Origin: a bacterium EF100-94H03 bin56
GTDB taxonomy: Bacteria; Pseudomonadota; Alphaproteobacteria; SP197
Reading direction: 5' to 3'
DNA length: 64,000 nt
Assembly: GCA_002238685.1 (NCBI GenBank)
Contig: MPMV01000009.1
Span: forward strand, 58,225 to 122,224
Below the pieces are notes generated by a model, which was not told the origin of the DNA, ran no database searches, and saw only the letters and a program-made list of their open reading frames with translations. This document shows, one piece after another, positions 25,702-34,863 of this stretch (position 1 is the first letter of the stretch; every line of letters begins with the position of its first letter). The position numbers were made by a program, and so were the translations under genes.

Positions 25702-26715
25702 ATGATCACGAAACGGATTCTCTCCACGATCGCCGCGGGGCTCGGTGCAGTGGCCCTGGCGCTTTCCGGACCGGCCGCGGCCCAGGACACCAACTATGTC
25801 CTCAACACGGCCTCGACCGGCGGCACCTACCATCCCGTGGGTACGGCGATCGCGACCCTCTCGAAGGTCAAGCTCCTGCCCGGGGAAAAGTTCAGCCTGA
25901 CCGCAGTCAACTCCGCGGGCTCGGGAGCCAACGTCCAGGCACTGGGCGCCAACACGGCCCAGTTCGCGATCGTCCAGGGCCTGTTCGGTTCGTACGCCGC
26001 GACAGGCACCGGTCCGGTATCGGCACCCCAGGAGAACATGCGTTCGATCACGATGCTCTGGCAGAATGTCGAGCAGTTCGTTGTCGCCAACGACCACGTC
26101 AGTTCCGGCACAGTTTCCGACATCGTCGCCATGAAGGGCATGTCCATGGCTCTGGGCAAGCAAAACTCGGGCACGATCGGCTCCAATCGCGTCCTGCTGG
26201 CCGGCCTCGGCCTCGATATCGACGGCGACTTCGAGCTGCTGCATGCAGGGTACGGCCCCTCGGCTGACGCCCTTGCCAATGGTCAGGTCGCGGGTATCGG
26301 CGCACCGGCCGGGCCGCCGACCGGCGCCATCACGAAACTCATGGCCGCCAATGCGGATCGTTTCACGATTCTCGCCGTGACCCCGCAAGAGGCGGAGATG
26401 ATGGACGGCGGGCGCAACCTGTGGGTTCCCTACACGATCGCGTCGGGCACCTATCCGGGCCAGGATGAGGATATCCTCACCATTGCACAGCCCAATTTCC
26501 TTGCGGTCAACGCCGATGTCGACGAAAACCACGTCTATCTCCTGACCAGGACGATTTACGAGAACCTGCCGTTCCTGCGGGCCATTCATCCGGCCACGAA
26601 CGCGATGGACATCTCCCTTGCCATGGCGGGCCTGCCGGTTCCCCTTCATCCGGGCGCCGCCCGCTACTACGAGGAAGTCGGAATGGAGATATCCGGTCAT
26701 CTGATGGCGCAATAG
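25702..26715 (+). CDS. TAXI family TRAP transporter solute-binding protein
   Basis: 337 residues from ATG 25702; the in-frame upstream extension is not family-like. A Sec signal peptide (MITKRILSTIAAGLGAVALA...AAAQD, cleavage near residue 28) precedes LNTASTGGTYHPVGTAIATL, the hallmark of TAXI proteins, which bind dicarboxylates, glutamate or related organic anions in the periplasm. It is followed by a strong hairpin and then the fused permease gene, the usual order. No catabolic gene adjoins, so the ligand is unknown. Confidence 0.92.
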   Translation: MITKRILSTIAAGLGAVALALSGPAAAQDTNYVLNTASTGGTYHPVGTAIATLSKVKLLPGEKFSLTAVNSAGSGANVQALGANTAQFAIVQGLFGSYAATGTGPVSAPQENMRSITMLWQNVEQFVVANDHVSSGTVSDIVAMKGMSMALGKQNSGTIGSNRVLLAGLGLDIDGDFELLHAGYGPSADALANGQVAGIGAPAGPPTGAITKLMAANADRFTILAVTPQEAEMMDGGRNLWVPYTIASGTYPGQDEDILTIAQPNFLAVNADVDENHVYLLTRTIYENLPFLRAIHPATNAMDISLAMAGLPVPLHPGAARYYEEVGMEISGHLMAQ

Positions 26716-26729
26716 GCAGCCCCTCATCT

Positions 26730-26765
26730 CCGGACGGCGGCCGGGCGCGCGCGGCCGCCGTCCGG
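26730..26765 (+). promoter_or_regulatory. Perfect 13-bp hairpin between TAXI binding protein and permease genes
   Basis: CCGGACGGCGGCC (26730-26742) pairs exactly with 26753-26765 around a 10-nt loop. There is no T-run, so this is more likely an mRNA-stabilising or attenuating element than a full terminator. Its 3' arm ends 4 bp before the ATG at 26770 and would mask that start's ribosome binding site, giving less permease than binding protein; the ATG at 26788 may be the true start. Confidence 0.7.
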
Positions 26766-26769
26766 GCGA

Positions 26770-28908
26770 ATGCAACGCGATGTCCTCATGACGCGCTCGC
26801 CAGCGGGGCTGCGCAACGCGATCGTTGACTTCGATGCCGCTCGCGCGCATGTCGGCCGTTACGGGATACCGGCATGCGCTGTCATCGCCTTCGGCGCGTG
26901 GCATGTCGCCACCAACCTCGTCCTGAACGAATCGGGACTGTGGCAGAACGCCATCCATTTCGCCGGCTTCGCGTTTCTCGGTTTTCTCACCAGCGCGACA
27001 TGGCCGCGCCATCAGGCGCGTCCCTGGTCGATCGCCATCGACACGGTCCTGGGTCTTGCCACGGCGCTTGCCGCACTGTGGATCGCATCGGCTGAAACCG
27101 GACTCTACACCCGCACGCTTGCCGAGACCGGCCAGGCCTGGCAGTTCACCCTTGTGGACTGGGCGGCGGGGATCATCGTCATCGCCGCGGCCGTCGAGCT
27201 GACCCGCAGGATGACAGGCCCGATCATCCCGGTCCTGGTCGCGCTTGCGCTCGGCTACATCCTCTTCCTCGGCGAGATGCTGCCGGGGGTTTTCCGCGCC
27301 GCGAGTCTCCCGGTGAGCGATGTCCTGTTCCGTTCGCTCTACAACGACGAGGGCATGTTCGGGATCATCACCACCATCTCGTCGGCAAACATCACGCTAT
27401 TCATGATCTTCGGCGCATTCCTGATCGTTTCCGGCGCTTCCGACTTCGTGATCGAACTCGCCAAGATCATCGCCGGAAGGTTCAGGGGAGGCGCCGCCTT
27501 CGTCGCGGTCATCGCATCGGCGCTCACCGGGACCATTTCAGGTTCGGCGGTGGCCAACACGGCATCCACGGGAATCATCACCATACCGTTGATGAAGGCC
27601 AACGGATTCAGGCCGCGGTTCGCCGCAGGGGTCGAGGCGTCGGCATCGACGGGCGGACAGGTGATGCCCCCGATCATGGGTGCAGGCGCCTTCGTGATGG
27701 TCTCTTTGACCGGAATACCCTATGGCACCATCGTCGTCGTCTCGATCATCCCGGCGATCCTGTACTTCCTTTCCGTCGCCTTCATGATCCGAATCGAGGC
27801 GATGAAGCACGGGATCGGTGCGGAGAAGGTCACGGCCGTCGACCGCTCGAAACTCCTGGGCGGGGCTCTCAATTTCGTCCTTCCCCTGGGTGTCATGACC
27901 TGGCTCCTGGTGACAGGAAGAACGCCGAGCTATGCGGTCTGCGCCGCCCTGGCGACGCTCGTGGCGGTGAGCTGGTTGACACCCAACAGGATGGGACCGA
28001 AACGGATCTCCCGGGCCCTGATGCTGGGAATCAGGACGTCGATCATGACCGCGGTCCTGCTCGTCACCGTCGGTCTGATCAACAATGCGGTCACCACCTC
28101 GGGCCTGGCGAACGGCTTCGCCCTGATGATCGCCCAGTGGTCTCAGGGTTCGGTGCTGATTGCGGTCGCCCTGATCGCGGTCGTCTCCCTGGTGCTGGGC
28201 ATGGGACTACCGGTCACGGCGGCCTACATCGTCCTCTCGATCCTCTCGGCGCCGGCCCTGGCCGGACTGCTCGCCGACGGGATCCTCGTCGACATGCTGG
28301 TCGGGGGACTGGCCGACCCCTCGCAGGCGGCGCTTTTTGCCCTGGTCGAATCACCTCACGCCGCCCTTGTCGGCGAAGGTCTCGCCCGGGCCGATGCCCG
28401 CGAATTCGTCGCAAACCTGCCGTTCGAACTCGCGCTCGTGATCCGCCCCGCGCTGATCGAGCCGGAAGTCATGACGGTCTTCCTGCTGACGGCGCATCTT
28501 GTGGTCTTCTGGCTGAGCCAGGATTCCAATGTCACTCCGCCGGTCTGCCTTGCGGCCTTCACGGCAGCAGGCATTGCCGGTGCGCGGCCGATGGCAACGG
28601 GTGTCGAGGCCTGGAAGATCGCCAAGGGCCTCTACATCATCGTGCTGATCTTCGCCTTCACTCCGCTGATCGGGTCCGGGCTGTGGGAGAGCCTGCAGAT
28701 CGGTATCGCGTCGCTCTTCGGAATCTACGCCCTCAGCGCCATGATCCAGTGCTACAGCGAGGGTCCGATCTCCCTGTGGCTCTACCCCGCGCTGGCCGCG
28801 GGCGCCGCACTGAGTTTCGTGCCGCTCGACCTCGTCCTCAACGCCGCCGGGGCGGTGCTCGTCACCGCCTGCGTCGTCATCACGTCCCGCAGGCGGCATT
28901 CCGGATGA
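26770..28908 (+). CDS. TRAP transporter fused permease (4TM/12TM)
   Basis: 712 residues, almost entirely hydrophobic helices. An N-terminal four-helix DctQ-like part (roughly residues 30-170) is fused to a DctM-like large subunit. Family motifs include GTISGSAVANTASTGIITIPLM, STGGQVMPPIMGAGAFVM and GMGLPVTAAYIVLSIL. Such fusions pair with TAXI binding proteins and drive sodium- or proton-coupled uptake across the inner membrane. The start could be ATG 26770 or 26788 (MTRSPAG), neither with a clear ribosome site because of the upstream hairpin. Confidence 0.94.
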   Translation: MQRDVLMTRSPAGLRNAIVDFDAARAHVGRYGIPACAVIAFGAWHVATNLVLNESGLWQNAIHFAGFAFLGFLTSATWPRHQARPWSIAIDTVLGLATALAALWIASAETGLYTRTLAETGQAWQFTLVDWAAGIIVIAAAVELTRRMTGPIIPVLVALALGYILFLGEMLPGVFRAASLPVSDVLFRSLYNDEGMFGIITTISSANITLFMIFGAFLIVSGASDFVIELAKIIAGRFRGGAAFVAVIASALTGTISGSAVANTASTGIITIPLMKANGFRPRFAAGVEASASTGGQVMPPIMGAGAFVMVSLTGIPYGTIVVVSIIPAILYFLSVAFMIRIEAMKHGIGAEKVTAVDRSKLLGGALNFVLPLGVMTWLLVTGRTPSYAVCAALATLVAVSWLTPNRMGPKRISRALMLGIRTSIMTAVLLVTVGLINNAVTTSGLANGFALMIAQWSQGSVLIAVALIAVVSLVLGMGLPVTAAYIVLSILSAPALAGLLADGILVDMLVGGLADPSQAALFALVESPHAALVGEGLARADAREFVANLPFELALVIRPALIEPEVMTVFLLTAHLVVFWLSQDSNVTPPVCLAAFTAAGIAGARPMATGVEAWKIAKGLYIIVLIFAFTPLIGSGLWESLQIGIASLFGIYALSAMIQCYSEGPISLWLYPALAAGAALSFVPLDLVLNAAGAVLVTACVVITSRRRHSG

Positions 28909-29460
28909 CGTTCACCGCCGCCACGGCATCGGCCCGGGTCCACACGTGCCGATCGCAGCGTCCATGCCCTCGACAAGGATGCGGACCTGCTGAACGGGCG
29001 CGAAACAGCAAACCGGGTGATCCGGGTATCGGCGGCGAAAGAAAGTTCGGGATTCCGGCGATTCATGCAAGACCGCCGATACCGGGAGCATGCCCGCAGC
29101 CACCAGCCCGTTTCCCCTTGGGCCGGATTCGGACACCCCCCAGTACCCCGGCCAGTACCCCGGCCGGCGCCGGAACATGCTGGCGGCCGGTCGCCAGTTC
29201 GATCTCGGTCCAGGCGAAGGTGACGCCGGCCCGCTGCTATTCAGAGAAAGACACTCAAGCTCCCGGGTGTCCAGCCATAGTGTACCCGGCAACACGCTGC
29301 TGACCTCTATCGAATGCCATTCATGTCAAACAGTTGTGCTTGATCGGCACCGCGGCTTCGGGCTCAGGCATTCCCGGAGTGCATGGGAGAAGTCCGTGTC
29401 CGGGGCGGAAGATGTGACCATGTCTGCATGGCGTGCTTGCCGCCTGGGGGAGCCCTTCCT
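28909..29460. other. Non-coding gap with an inverted repeat
   Basis: About 550 bp between the TRAP permease stop and the zwf stop (convergent genes). GGTATCGGCGG at 29025-29035 is exactly inverted at 29073-29083 with a 37-nt loop, and a perfect 12-bp tandem repeat (CAGTACCCCGGC twice) lies near 29140-29165. Open frames here look like chance frames in GC-rich DNA. Nothing else is supported. Confidence 0.45.
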
Positions 29461-30933
29461 TCACCCCCCGCAAGAGGTTCGCGCCGTGATGGGACGCCAG
29501 CGGCGGCCGTCGCGATGCACCAGCATCAGTGCTTCCTCGGGACCTGCCGAAAAGCTCTCGTAGGAATGCGGCGGGCCAGGAGCGTTTCTCGCGGTGGCGA
29601 CGGCAGGATCAATCCAGCGCCATGCGGCTTCCACCTCGTCGCGGCGCATGAACAGTGTCTGGTCACCACGAATGACGTCGAGCACCAGGCGTTCGTAGGC
29701 ATCGGGCATGGTCAGGCCCTGGCGTTCAAGGGTGTCCGCGAAGGTCATGTCGAGCGGCGTGCCGATGAGACGCATGCCGCCCGGCCCCGGTTCCTTGATT
29801 GTCAGGCCGAGGGTGATCCCCTCATCGGGCTGCAGCCTGATCGCCAGGACGTTGGGAGTCATGGCACCGGCGGCTGGCGGAAAGATCGAATGTGGCGCGT
29901 CCTTGAACACCACGGCGATCTCGGACATGCGGGCCCGCAATCTCTTGCCGGTACGCAGGTAGAAGGGCGTTCCGTTCCAGCGCCAGTTGGCAATCTCCGC
30001 GCGCAGGGCCACGAAGCTCTCGCTCCGGGACTCCGGATTGCCGACATCCTCCAGATAGCTTCCCGCTCCATCACCCGCGAGATAGCGTCCGCACACCACA
30101 TCGGCCGGGTTCTCCAGTGGTGCGAGGCTGAGCAGCACCTTGAGTTTTTCGTCGCGCACCGCATCCGCGTTGAAGGATGCCGGAGGTTCCATGGCGATGA
30201 GACAGAGCAGTTGCAGCAGGTGATTCTGGACCATGTCGCGCAGGGCGCCGGTATGGTCATAGTAGGCGCCGCGTCCTTCGATACCGATCTGTTCGGCGAC
30301 GGTGATCTGGACGTGATCGACATGGCGTGCATTCCAGATCGGTTCGAACAGCGCATTGGCAAAACGCAGGGCCATCAGGTTCTGGACCGTCTCCTTGCCG
30401 AGATAGTGGTCAATCCGGTAGACCTGCCGCTCGCCGAAGAGTGAGGCGAGGGTCCGGTTCAGCGCTTCGGCACTGGCGAGATCGCTCCCCTGGGGTTTTT
30501 CGACCACCAGCCGGGCCGCCGGAGTGAGGCAACCCGCGGCCACCAGGCGTTCGCTGAACGGAACAAACAGGTGCGGAGCCACGGAAAGGTAGAATGCCCT
30601 CACGCGCTCGTGATCATCGAGCCTTGAGGCAAGCGTCGCCCACCCCTCCCCGCCTGCTACATCGATTGTCACGTAGTCGAGCATCTCCAAGAAGTCGCCG
30701 GTGCGATCTCCAAGCCCGTGTTCCTGCAAGGCGCCGGCAGCCAGCGCGCGGTAGCCGTCAACACCGATATCGCGGCGTCCGGTGGCGATGATTCTCGTGC
30801 CCGGCACAACCTGCCCGGCGCACATGCGATGGTAGAGAGCGGGCAGGAGCTTGCGTCGCGCGAGATCACCCGTGCCGCCAAACACCACGAGATCGAACGG
30901 ATCGACCGGAATGACCCGACCCACCATGATCAC
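29461..30933 (-). CDS. zwf: Glucose-6-phosphate 1-dehydrogenase
   Basis: 490 residues. N-terminal coenzyme motif FGGTGDLARRKLLPALY, then VVEKPQGSDLASA (EKPxG substrate loop) and the active-site signature YRIDHYLGKETVQNL near residue 170. Length and motifs are standard for Zwf, which oxidises glucose-6-phosphate to 6-phosphogluconolactone with NAD(P)+. It overlaps the fructokinase stop by 4 bp, so fructose-6-P (after isomerisation) would feed straight into the Entner-Doudoroff or oxidative pentose phosphate route. No pgl or edd gene is in the window. Confidence 0.97.
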   Translation of the reverse strand: MIMVGRVIPVDPFDLVVFGGTGDLARRKLLPALYHRMCAGQVVPGTRIIATGRRDIGVDGYRALAAGALQEHGLGDRTGDFLEMLDYVTIDVAGGEGWATLASRLDDHERVRAFYLSVAPHLFVPFSERLVAAGCLTPAARLVVEKPQGSDLASAEALNRTLASLFGERQVYRIDHYLGKETVQNLMALRFANALFEPIWNARHVDHVQITVAEQIGIEGRGAYYDHTGALRDMVQNHLLQLLCLIAMEPPASFNADAVRDEKLKVLLSLAPLENPADVVCGRYLAGDGAGSYLEDVGNPESRSESFVALRAEIANWRWNGTPFYLRTGKRLRARMSEIAVVFKDAPHSIFPPAAGAMTPNVLAIRLQPDEGITLGLTIKEPGPGGMRLIGTPLDMTFADTLERQGLTMPDAYERLVLDVIRGDQTLFMRRDEVEAAWRWIDPAVATARNAPGPPHSYESFSAGPEEALMLVHRDGRRWRPITARTSCGG

Positions 30934-31880
30934 TCACCCTCCGGCCGGGGGCCTTTGAGTTCATCACGCCAAGGTGGATCGGCGCCGGCCCGCGAAACGG
31001 TGATCGCCGCCGCCCTGGCGCCGAGGTGAAGAGCCTCCCTCATCGAAACGGCATCGATGTCCGCAAGCCGGTCGCGAACGAGCAGCCGGTTTTCCGCGAG
31101 GTGGGCAAGGACACCCGCACTGAAGGTATCGCCGGCACCGATGGTATCGACAACGTCAACACGAGAAGCCGGAACGGCGATCATGTCATCGCGTCCAAAG
31201 CGGGCACTTGCTCCCGCGGCGCCGCGTGTCAGGATCACCACCGAGGGGCCAGACCTGAAGATGCCGTCGCACTTTGACGCCAGGGGCTCGTCACCGGGAA
31301 CGAGCCAGTCCAGGTCCTCGTCAGAGACTTTCACGATATCGGCAAGAGCGATCAGTTCCCGCATGCGGACGCGATGGCGTTTGCCATCCCGGATCATGAC
31401 CGGACGGATGTTGGGATCGAGCATGATGACCCGGCGGCCAGCCTCGCGTCTCGCCAGCTGGACAAGGGCTATTGCGGCCGGCTCGCCGATCAGACTGATG
31501 CCGCCAAGAAGCATCGCCTGAACATCGTCCGGCACCCGGGGCATGTCATCCTCGACGAGCATGCGTCCGGCCGAATTCTCGTCATAGAACGTGTAGGAAG
31601 CGCCGCCGTTCCGCAGATTGACGAAGGCGAGCGTGGTGGGCCGCTCGCTCTGGACAACGAGTGACGTGTCGACCCGGTTCGCGCGCAAGGAGGCGAGGAG
31701 CGTCTCTCCCAGGAAGTCCCTCGAAATGCCGGTCAGCATCCCCGTCCTCACCCCCAGCCGGCCAAGCGCAATGGCGGTGTTGAAGATGGCGCCGCCCTCA
31801 TGCGGGACATATCCCTGCCTGCCCGACGCCGTGGCCGCCGGAATCATGTCGATCAGGGCCTCGCCGCAACACAGGATCAT
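30930..31880 (-). CDS. PfkB family carbohydrate kinase, probable fructokinase
   Basis: 316 residues from ATG 31880 (MILCCGEALIDM, the classic fructokinase opening). Family features are HEGGAIFNTAIALGRLG near residue 30 and the C-terminal DTIGAGDTFSAG with the catalytic Asp. It phosphorylates a sugar at the terminal hydroxyl. Position between a mannitol dehydrogenase remnant and zwf, and opposite the polyol operon, supports fructose as substrate, since both sorbitol and mannitol dehydrogenases release fructose. The ATG overlaps the stop of the truncated mannitol dehydrogenase frame (ATGA). Confidence 0.92.
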   Translation of the reverse strand: MILCCGEALIDMIPAATASGRQGYVPHEGGAIFNTAIALGRLGVRTGMLTGISRDFLGETLLASLRANRVDTSLVVQSERPTTLAFVNLRNGGASYTFYDENSAGRMLVEDDMPRVPDDVQAMLLGGISLIGEPAAIALVQLARREAGRRVIMLDPNIRPVMIRDGKRHRVRMRELIALADIVKVSDEDLDWLVPGDEPLASKCDGIFRSGPSVVILTRGAAGASARFGRDDMIAVPASRVDVVDTIGAGDTFSAGVLAHLAENRLLVRDRLADIDAVSMREALHLGARAAAITVSRAGADPPWRDELKGPRPEGE

Positions 31881-32158
31881 CGAGTCAATCCGTCCACGGG
31901 CGCTCTCTTCCAGAACGCCTCGCGCAATGACGGCGGCGCGGGTTTCGGTTGACGGTCGGCCCCGTCCTGGCACAGCCGGCACATGGTGTCGCCCAGCACC
32001 GGACTGCGGAATCGCTGCATTGTGATCATCGGATACTCATCGGCGTCTACGCCCGCGGCCGTGTGCAGAACGGGAAGTATCTCGCGGCGTACCAGCATGT
32101 CCAGCCAGCACGCCATGTTCCTGTCACTCATGGCATCATGCCCGGTCCGCTGACGCAT
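31877..32158 (-). pseudogene. C-terminal remnant of a second mannitol dehydrogenase
   Basis: The leftward frame reads MSDRNMACWLDMLVRREILPVL, then ITMQRFRSPVLGDTMCRLCQDGADRQPK and ends APVDGLTR. This matches the C-terminal helical domain of the polyol/mannitol dehydrogenase family (RFxNPxIxDTxxRLCxDGxxRQPK). The roughly 400 preceding residues with the NAD-binding and catalytic parts are missing; no continuation was recognised between 32159 and 32490. Its stop still overlaps the fructokinase ATG, showing an ancestral mtlK-fructokinase-zwf operon. An intact mannitol dehydrogenase gene now lies at 37498-38979. Confidence 0.8.
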
Positions 32159-32464
32159 GAGAGCCGCCGGACAGGCGATGGCGCCCTGGCGCCCTCACCT
32201 TCCGGGTCTCGAAGAGTGACGCACCCGATCCCGGTGCGCTCCAGAGCAGGGCGTCCACCGGCGCACGCCGGTCCGGGAACCGTCCCATACGGCCGCCGCA
32301 GCCAGCACCTTCGGCGCCTCGAACCTCAGCAATCTCGGCTTGTGTGCCATCCCATCCGGCGCATCGCCTCCCTCCACGACGCAGAGACGATCCAGGACCG
32401 GAGAGCATCATCCGGCACATGAACCGGACATGGCGTGTGTCGCGACAGTGCGTAACGCCGTGGA
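32159..32464. other. Gap between mannitol dehydrogenase remnant and polyol operon
   Basis: No gene could be supported on either strand. It may contain further decayed sequence of the truncated dehydrogenase or of a lost regulator, since smo operons usually carry a regulator gene and none is seen here. Minus-strand frames in the interval show no recognised motif. Confidence 0.3.
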
Positions 32465-32493
32465 TTGACTCGACATTGAGGACTGCGATATGT
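32465..32493 (+). promoter_or_regulatory. Candidate sigma-70-like promoter of the polyol operon
   Basis: TTGACT (32465-32470), a 17-bp spacer and ATATGT (32488-32493) lie 41 bp before the smoE ATG. The ribosome site GGGGAG (about 32520-32525) follows. Hexamers are only partial matches, so this is a tentative call. Confidence 0.4.
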
Positions 32494-32533
32494 GCCATCA
32501 CTGCATCCACAAAACCAACGGGGAGAATTCTGG

Positions 32534-33847
32534 ATGAAACTTGCACGTGCAATGTTTGGCGCGACCGCCCTGGCGGCGGCCGCCACCACAGCTGCGACCG
32601 CGGCCGAGTTGACGATCGCCACGGTGAACAACTCGGACATGATCATCATGCAGGAGTTGTCATCGCAGTTCGAAGAGGCCAGCGGACACACGCTGAACTG
32701 GGTCGTGCTCGAAGAAAACGTGCTGCGTCAGCGTGTCACGACCGACATTGCGACGGGCGGCGGGTCGTTCGACGTCATCACCATCGGTGCCTATGAGGCT
32801 CCGATCTGGGGTGCGCAGGACTGGCTGGCGCAACTCGACGACCTCGGTGACGCATACGATTACGACGACATCTTCGAACCGGTCCGCAACGGCCTTTCGG
32901 CCAACGGGTCGCTCTACGCGGTCCCCTTCTATGCGGAAAGCTCGTTCACCTTCTATCGCACGGACCTGTTCGAGATGGCCGGCATCGAGGCTCCTGACGA
33001 GCAGATCACCTACGATGAGTTCGCCGAGATCGTGGCCAAGGTGCATGATCCGGACAACGGTGTCTTCGGGACCTGCCAGCGCGGCAAGGCCGGCTGGGGC
33101 GAAAACATGGCCTTCGTCGGTCCGCTTGTGAACGCCTTCGGCGGGCGCTGGTTCGACATGGACTGGAATCCGACGATCGACAGCCCCGAGTGGAAGGCTG
33201 CGCTCACCTACTATGTGGACCTGATGCACAGCTACGGTCCTCCAGGCGCGGAATCCAACGGTCACAACGAAAACCGCGCGCTCTTTGCCGACGGCAAGTG
33301 CGCCACCTGGGTCGACGCAACGTCGGCTGCGGGCTACATCTACAATCCGGCTGAGTCGTCAGTCTCCGACACGACCGGTTTCTTCCAGGCGCCAAAGCAG
33401 GTGACCGACAAGGGCACAGGCTGGTTCTGGGCCTGGGCGCTGGCGATCCCGGCAAGCTCGAAGCAGGTCGATGCGGCCAAGGAGTTCCTCTCCTGGTCGA
33501 CGAGCAAGGAATACGTCGCGCTGGTCGGCGAAACAAAGGGCTGGGTTGCGGCGCCTCCGGGCACCCGTGCCTCGACCTATGCCAACCCGGCATACACCGA
33601 GGCCGCGCCCTTTGCCGAGACCGTGCTGAACTCGATTCTCGCGGCCAACCCGGCCGATGCAACGAGGGACCCGGTGCCCTACACCGGTGTGCAGTTTGTC
33701 GCGATCCCCGAATTCCAGGGCATCGGCAACTACGTCGGACAGCAGGTCGCGGCCGCGCTCGCCGGACAGCAGTCCGTCGACGAGGCTCTGGCCAACAGCC
33801 AGCAGTTTGCGGTTCGCGAAATGACCAAGGCGGGTTACATCGAGTAA
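32534..33847 (+). CDS. smoE: Polyol (sorbitol/mannitol) ABC transporter substrate-binding protein
   Basis: 437 residues from ATG 32534, chosen because it opens with a signal peptide (MKLARAMFGATALAAA...ATAAE, cleavage near residue 24) and has GGGGAG upstream. The mature part (LTIATVNNSDMIIMQEL...FDVITIGAYEAPIWG) is very like SmoE of alphaproteobacteria, a family 1 sugar-binding protein. It captures polyols in the periplasm. First gene of an operon with two permeases, ATPase, sorbitol dehydrogenase and mannitol dehydrogenase, which supports the substrate. A strong hairpin follows. Confidence 0.93.
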   Translation: MKLARAMFGATALAAAATTAATAAELTIATVNNSDMIIMQELSSQFEEASGHTLNWVVLEENVLRQRVTTDIATGGGSFDVITIGAYEAPIWGAQDWLAQLDDLGDAYDYDDIFEPVRNGLSANGSLYAVPFYAESSFTFYRTDLFEMAGIEAPDEQITYDEFAEIVAKVHDPDNGVFGTCQRGKAGWGENMAFVGPLVNAFGGRWFDMDWNPTIDSPEWKAALTYYVDLMHSYGPPGAESNGHNENRALFADGKCATWVDATSAAGYIYNPAESSVSDTTGFFQAPKQVTDKGTGWFWAWALAIPASSKQVDAAKEFLSWSTSKEYVALVGETKGWVAAPPGTRASTYANPAYTEAAPFAETVLNSILAANPADATRDPVPYTGVQFVAIPEFQGIGNYVGQQVAAALAGQQSVDEALANSQQFAVREMTKAGYIE

Positions 33848-33857
33848 CCGCCTCCCC

Positions 33858-33889
33858 ACACGTGCCGGTCCATCCGGACCGGCACGTGT
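33858..33889 (+). terminator. Perfect 14-bp hairpin after smoE
   Basis: ACACGTGCCGGTCC (33858-33871) pairs exactly with 33876-33889 around a 4-nt loop, followed by CTTGTTCG. It lies 11 bp after the smoE stop and should act as a partial terminator or 3' stabiliser, raising binding-protein levels above the membrane components. Confidence 0.8.
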
Positions 33890-33980
33890 CTTGTTCGATA
33901 ATGTGAGTGCTGCGGCAAGGGCTCCAATCTGGTCCTTGCCGCTCTTGCGTGTTATGCCATCGACTTTCGGTGAGGTTCGC

Positions 33981-34853
33981 ATGGCGACCAACGCTTCCCG
34001 CGCCGCTGCCAGGTTGATGATTTCGCCTGCGGTTGTGCTGCTGCTGGGATGGATGCTGGTTCCGTTGGGCCTGACCCTCTATTTTTCCTTTCTGCGCTAC
34101 AACCTGATCACGCCAGGCGCCAACCCGTTCATCGGATGGGAAAACTACTACTGGTTCCTGACCGACCCGAGCTTCAAGGCGGCGATGATCAACACGCTCC
34201 TGCTGGTCGGCGGCGTGCTGCTGATTACCGTCATCGGCGGAACGATGATGGCTCTCCTGCTCGATCAGCCGATGTGGGGCCAGGGTGTCATTCGGATCAT
34301 GGTCATCGCGCCGTTCTTCGTCATGCCCACGGTGTCCGGCCTGGTCTGGAAGAACATGTTCATGAACCCGGTCAACGGGATCTTTGGACATCTTGCGCTG
34401 GGCCTGGGCATGGAACCGCTCTCGTTCTTCAGCGAGATCCCGCTCCTGTCGATCATCTTCATTGTTTCCTGGCAGTGGCTGCCGTTCGCCACGCTCATCC
34501 TGCTGACTGCCCTGCAATCGCTTGACCAGGAACAGCTCGAGGCCGCCGAGATGGATGGTGCCACGTGGGTCTCGAGGTTCATCCACGTCATGCTGCCGCA
34601 CCTGGCTCGGGCAATCACGGTGGTAATCCTGATCCAGACGATCTTCCTTCTGTCGATCTTCGCCGAAATTCTCGTGACGACCAACGGCGGTCCCGGTACG
34701 TCGACGACCAACCTGACCTACCTGATCTATGTCTCGTCACTGCTGCAGTTCGACGTCGGCATGGGCAGCGCCGGCGGCGTGATTGCCATCATCCTTGCCA
34801 ACATCGTCGCGATCTTCCTGATGCGCATGATTGGCAAGAACCTGGACGCGTGA
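33981..34853 (+). CDS. smoF: Polyol ABC transporter permease
   Basis: 290 residues from ATG 33981 (upstream in-frame codons overlap the hairpin and are not family-like). Six predicted membrane helices, beginning ISPAVVLLLGWMLVPLGLTLYFSF, with the cytoplasmic EAA loop EAAEMDGATWVSRFIHVMLP near residue 190, the contact point with the ATPase. This is a MalF/SmoF-type inner membrane subunit. It is followed after 10 bp by the second permease gene. Confidence 0.92.
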   Translation: MATNASRAAARLMISPAVVLLLGWMLVPLGLTLYFSFLRYNLITPGANPFIGWENYYWFLTDPSFKAAMINTLLLVGGVLLITVIGGTMMALLLDQPMWGQGVIRIMVIAPFFVMPTVSGLVWKNMFMNPVNGIFGHLALGLGMEPLSFFSEIPLLSIIFIVSWQWLPFATLILLTALQSLDQEQLEAAEMDGATWVSRFIHVMLPHLARAITVVILIQTIFLLSIFAEILVTTNGGPGTSTTNLTYLIYVSSLLQFDVGMGSAGGVIAIILANIVAIFLMRMIGKNLDA

Positions 34854-34863
34854 AGGGGACACC

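Noticed and set aside
25657..27012. 451-codon minus-strand frame across the TAXI protein gene
   Set aside because: Antisense shadow of the TRAP binding protein and permease start; low-complexity composition and no family features.
29140..29165. CRISPR-like or functional repeat array
   Set aside because: Only two 12-bp direct copies (CAGTACCCCGGC) with no spacer; too short for an array.
28137..29303. 388-codon plus-strand frame overlapping the TRAP permease end
   Set aside because: Mostly out-of-frame permease sequence; the part past 28909 shows no homology or ribosome site.
32159..32490. A regulator gene of the polyol operon on the minus strand
   Set aside because: Minus-strand frames of 60-138 codons exist, but none shows a helix-turn-helix or sugar-binding motif.
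33204..34601. 465-codon minus-strand frame across smoE/smoF
   Set aside because: Composition is Arg/Pro/His/Ser-rich without motifs and spans two genes and a hairpin on the other strand.
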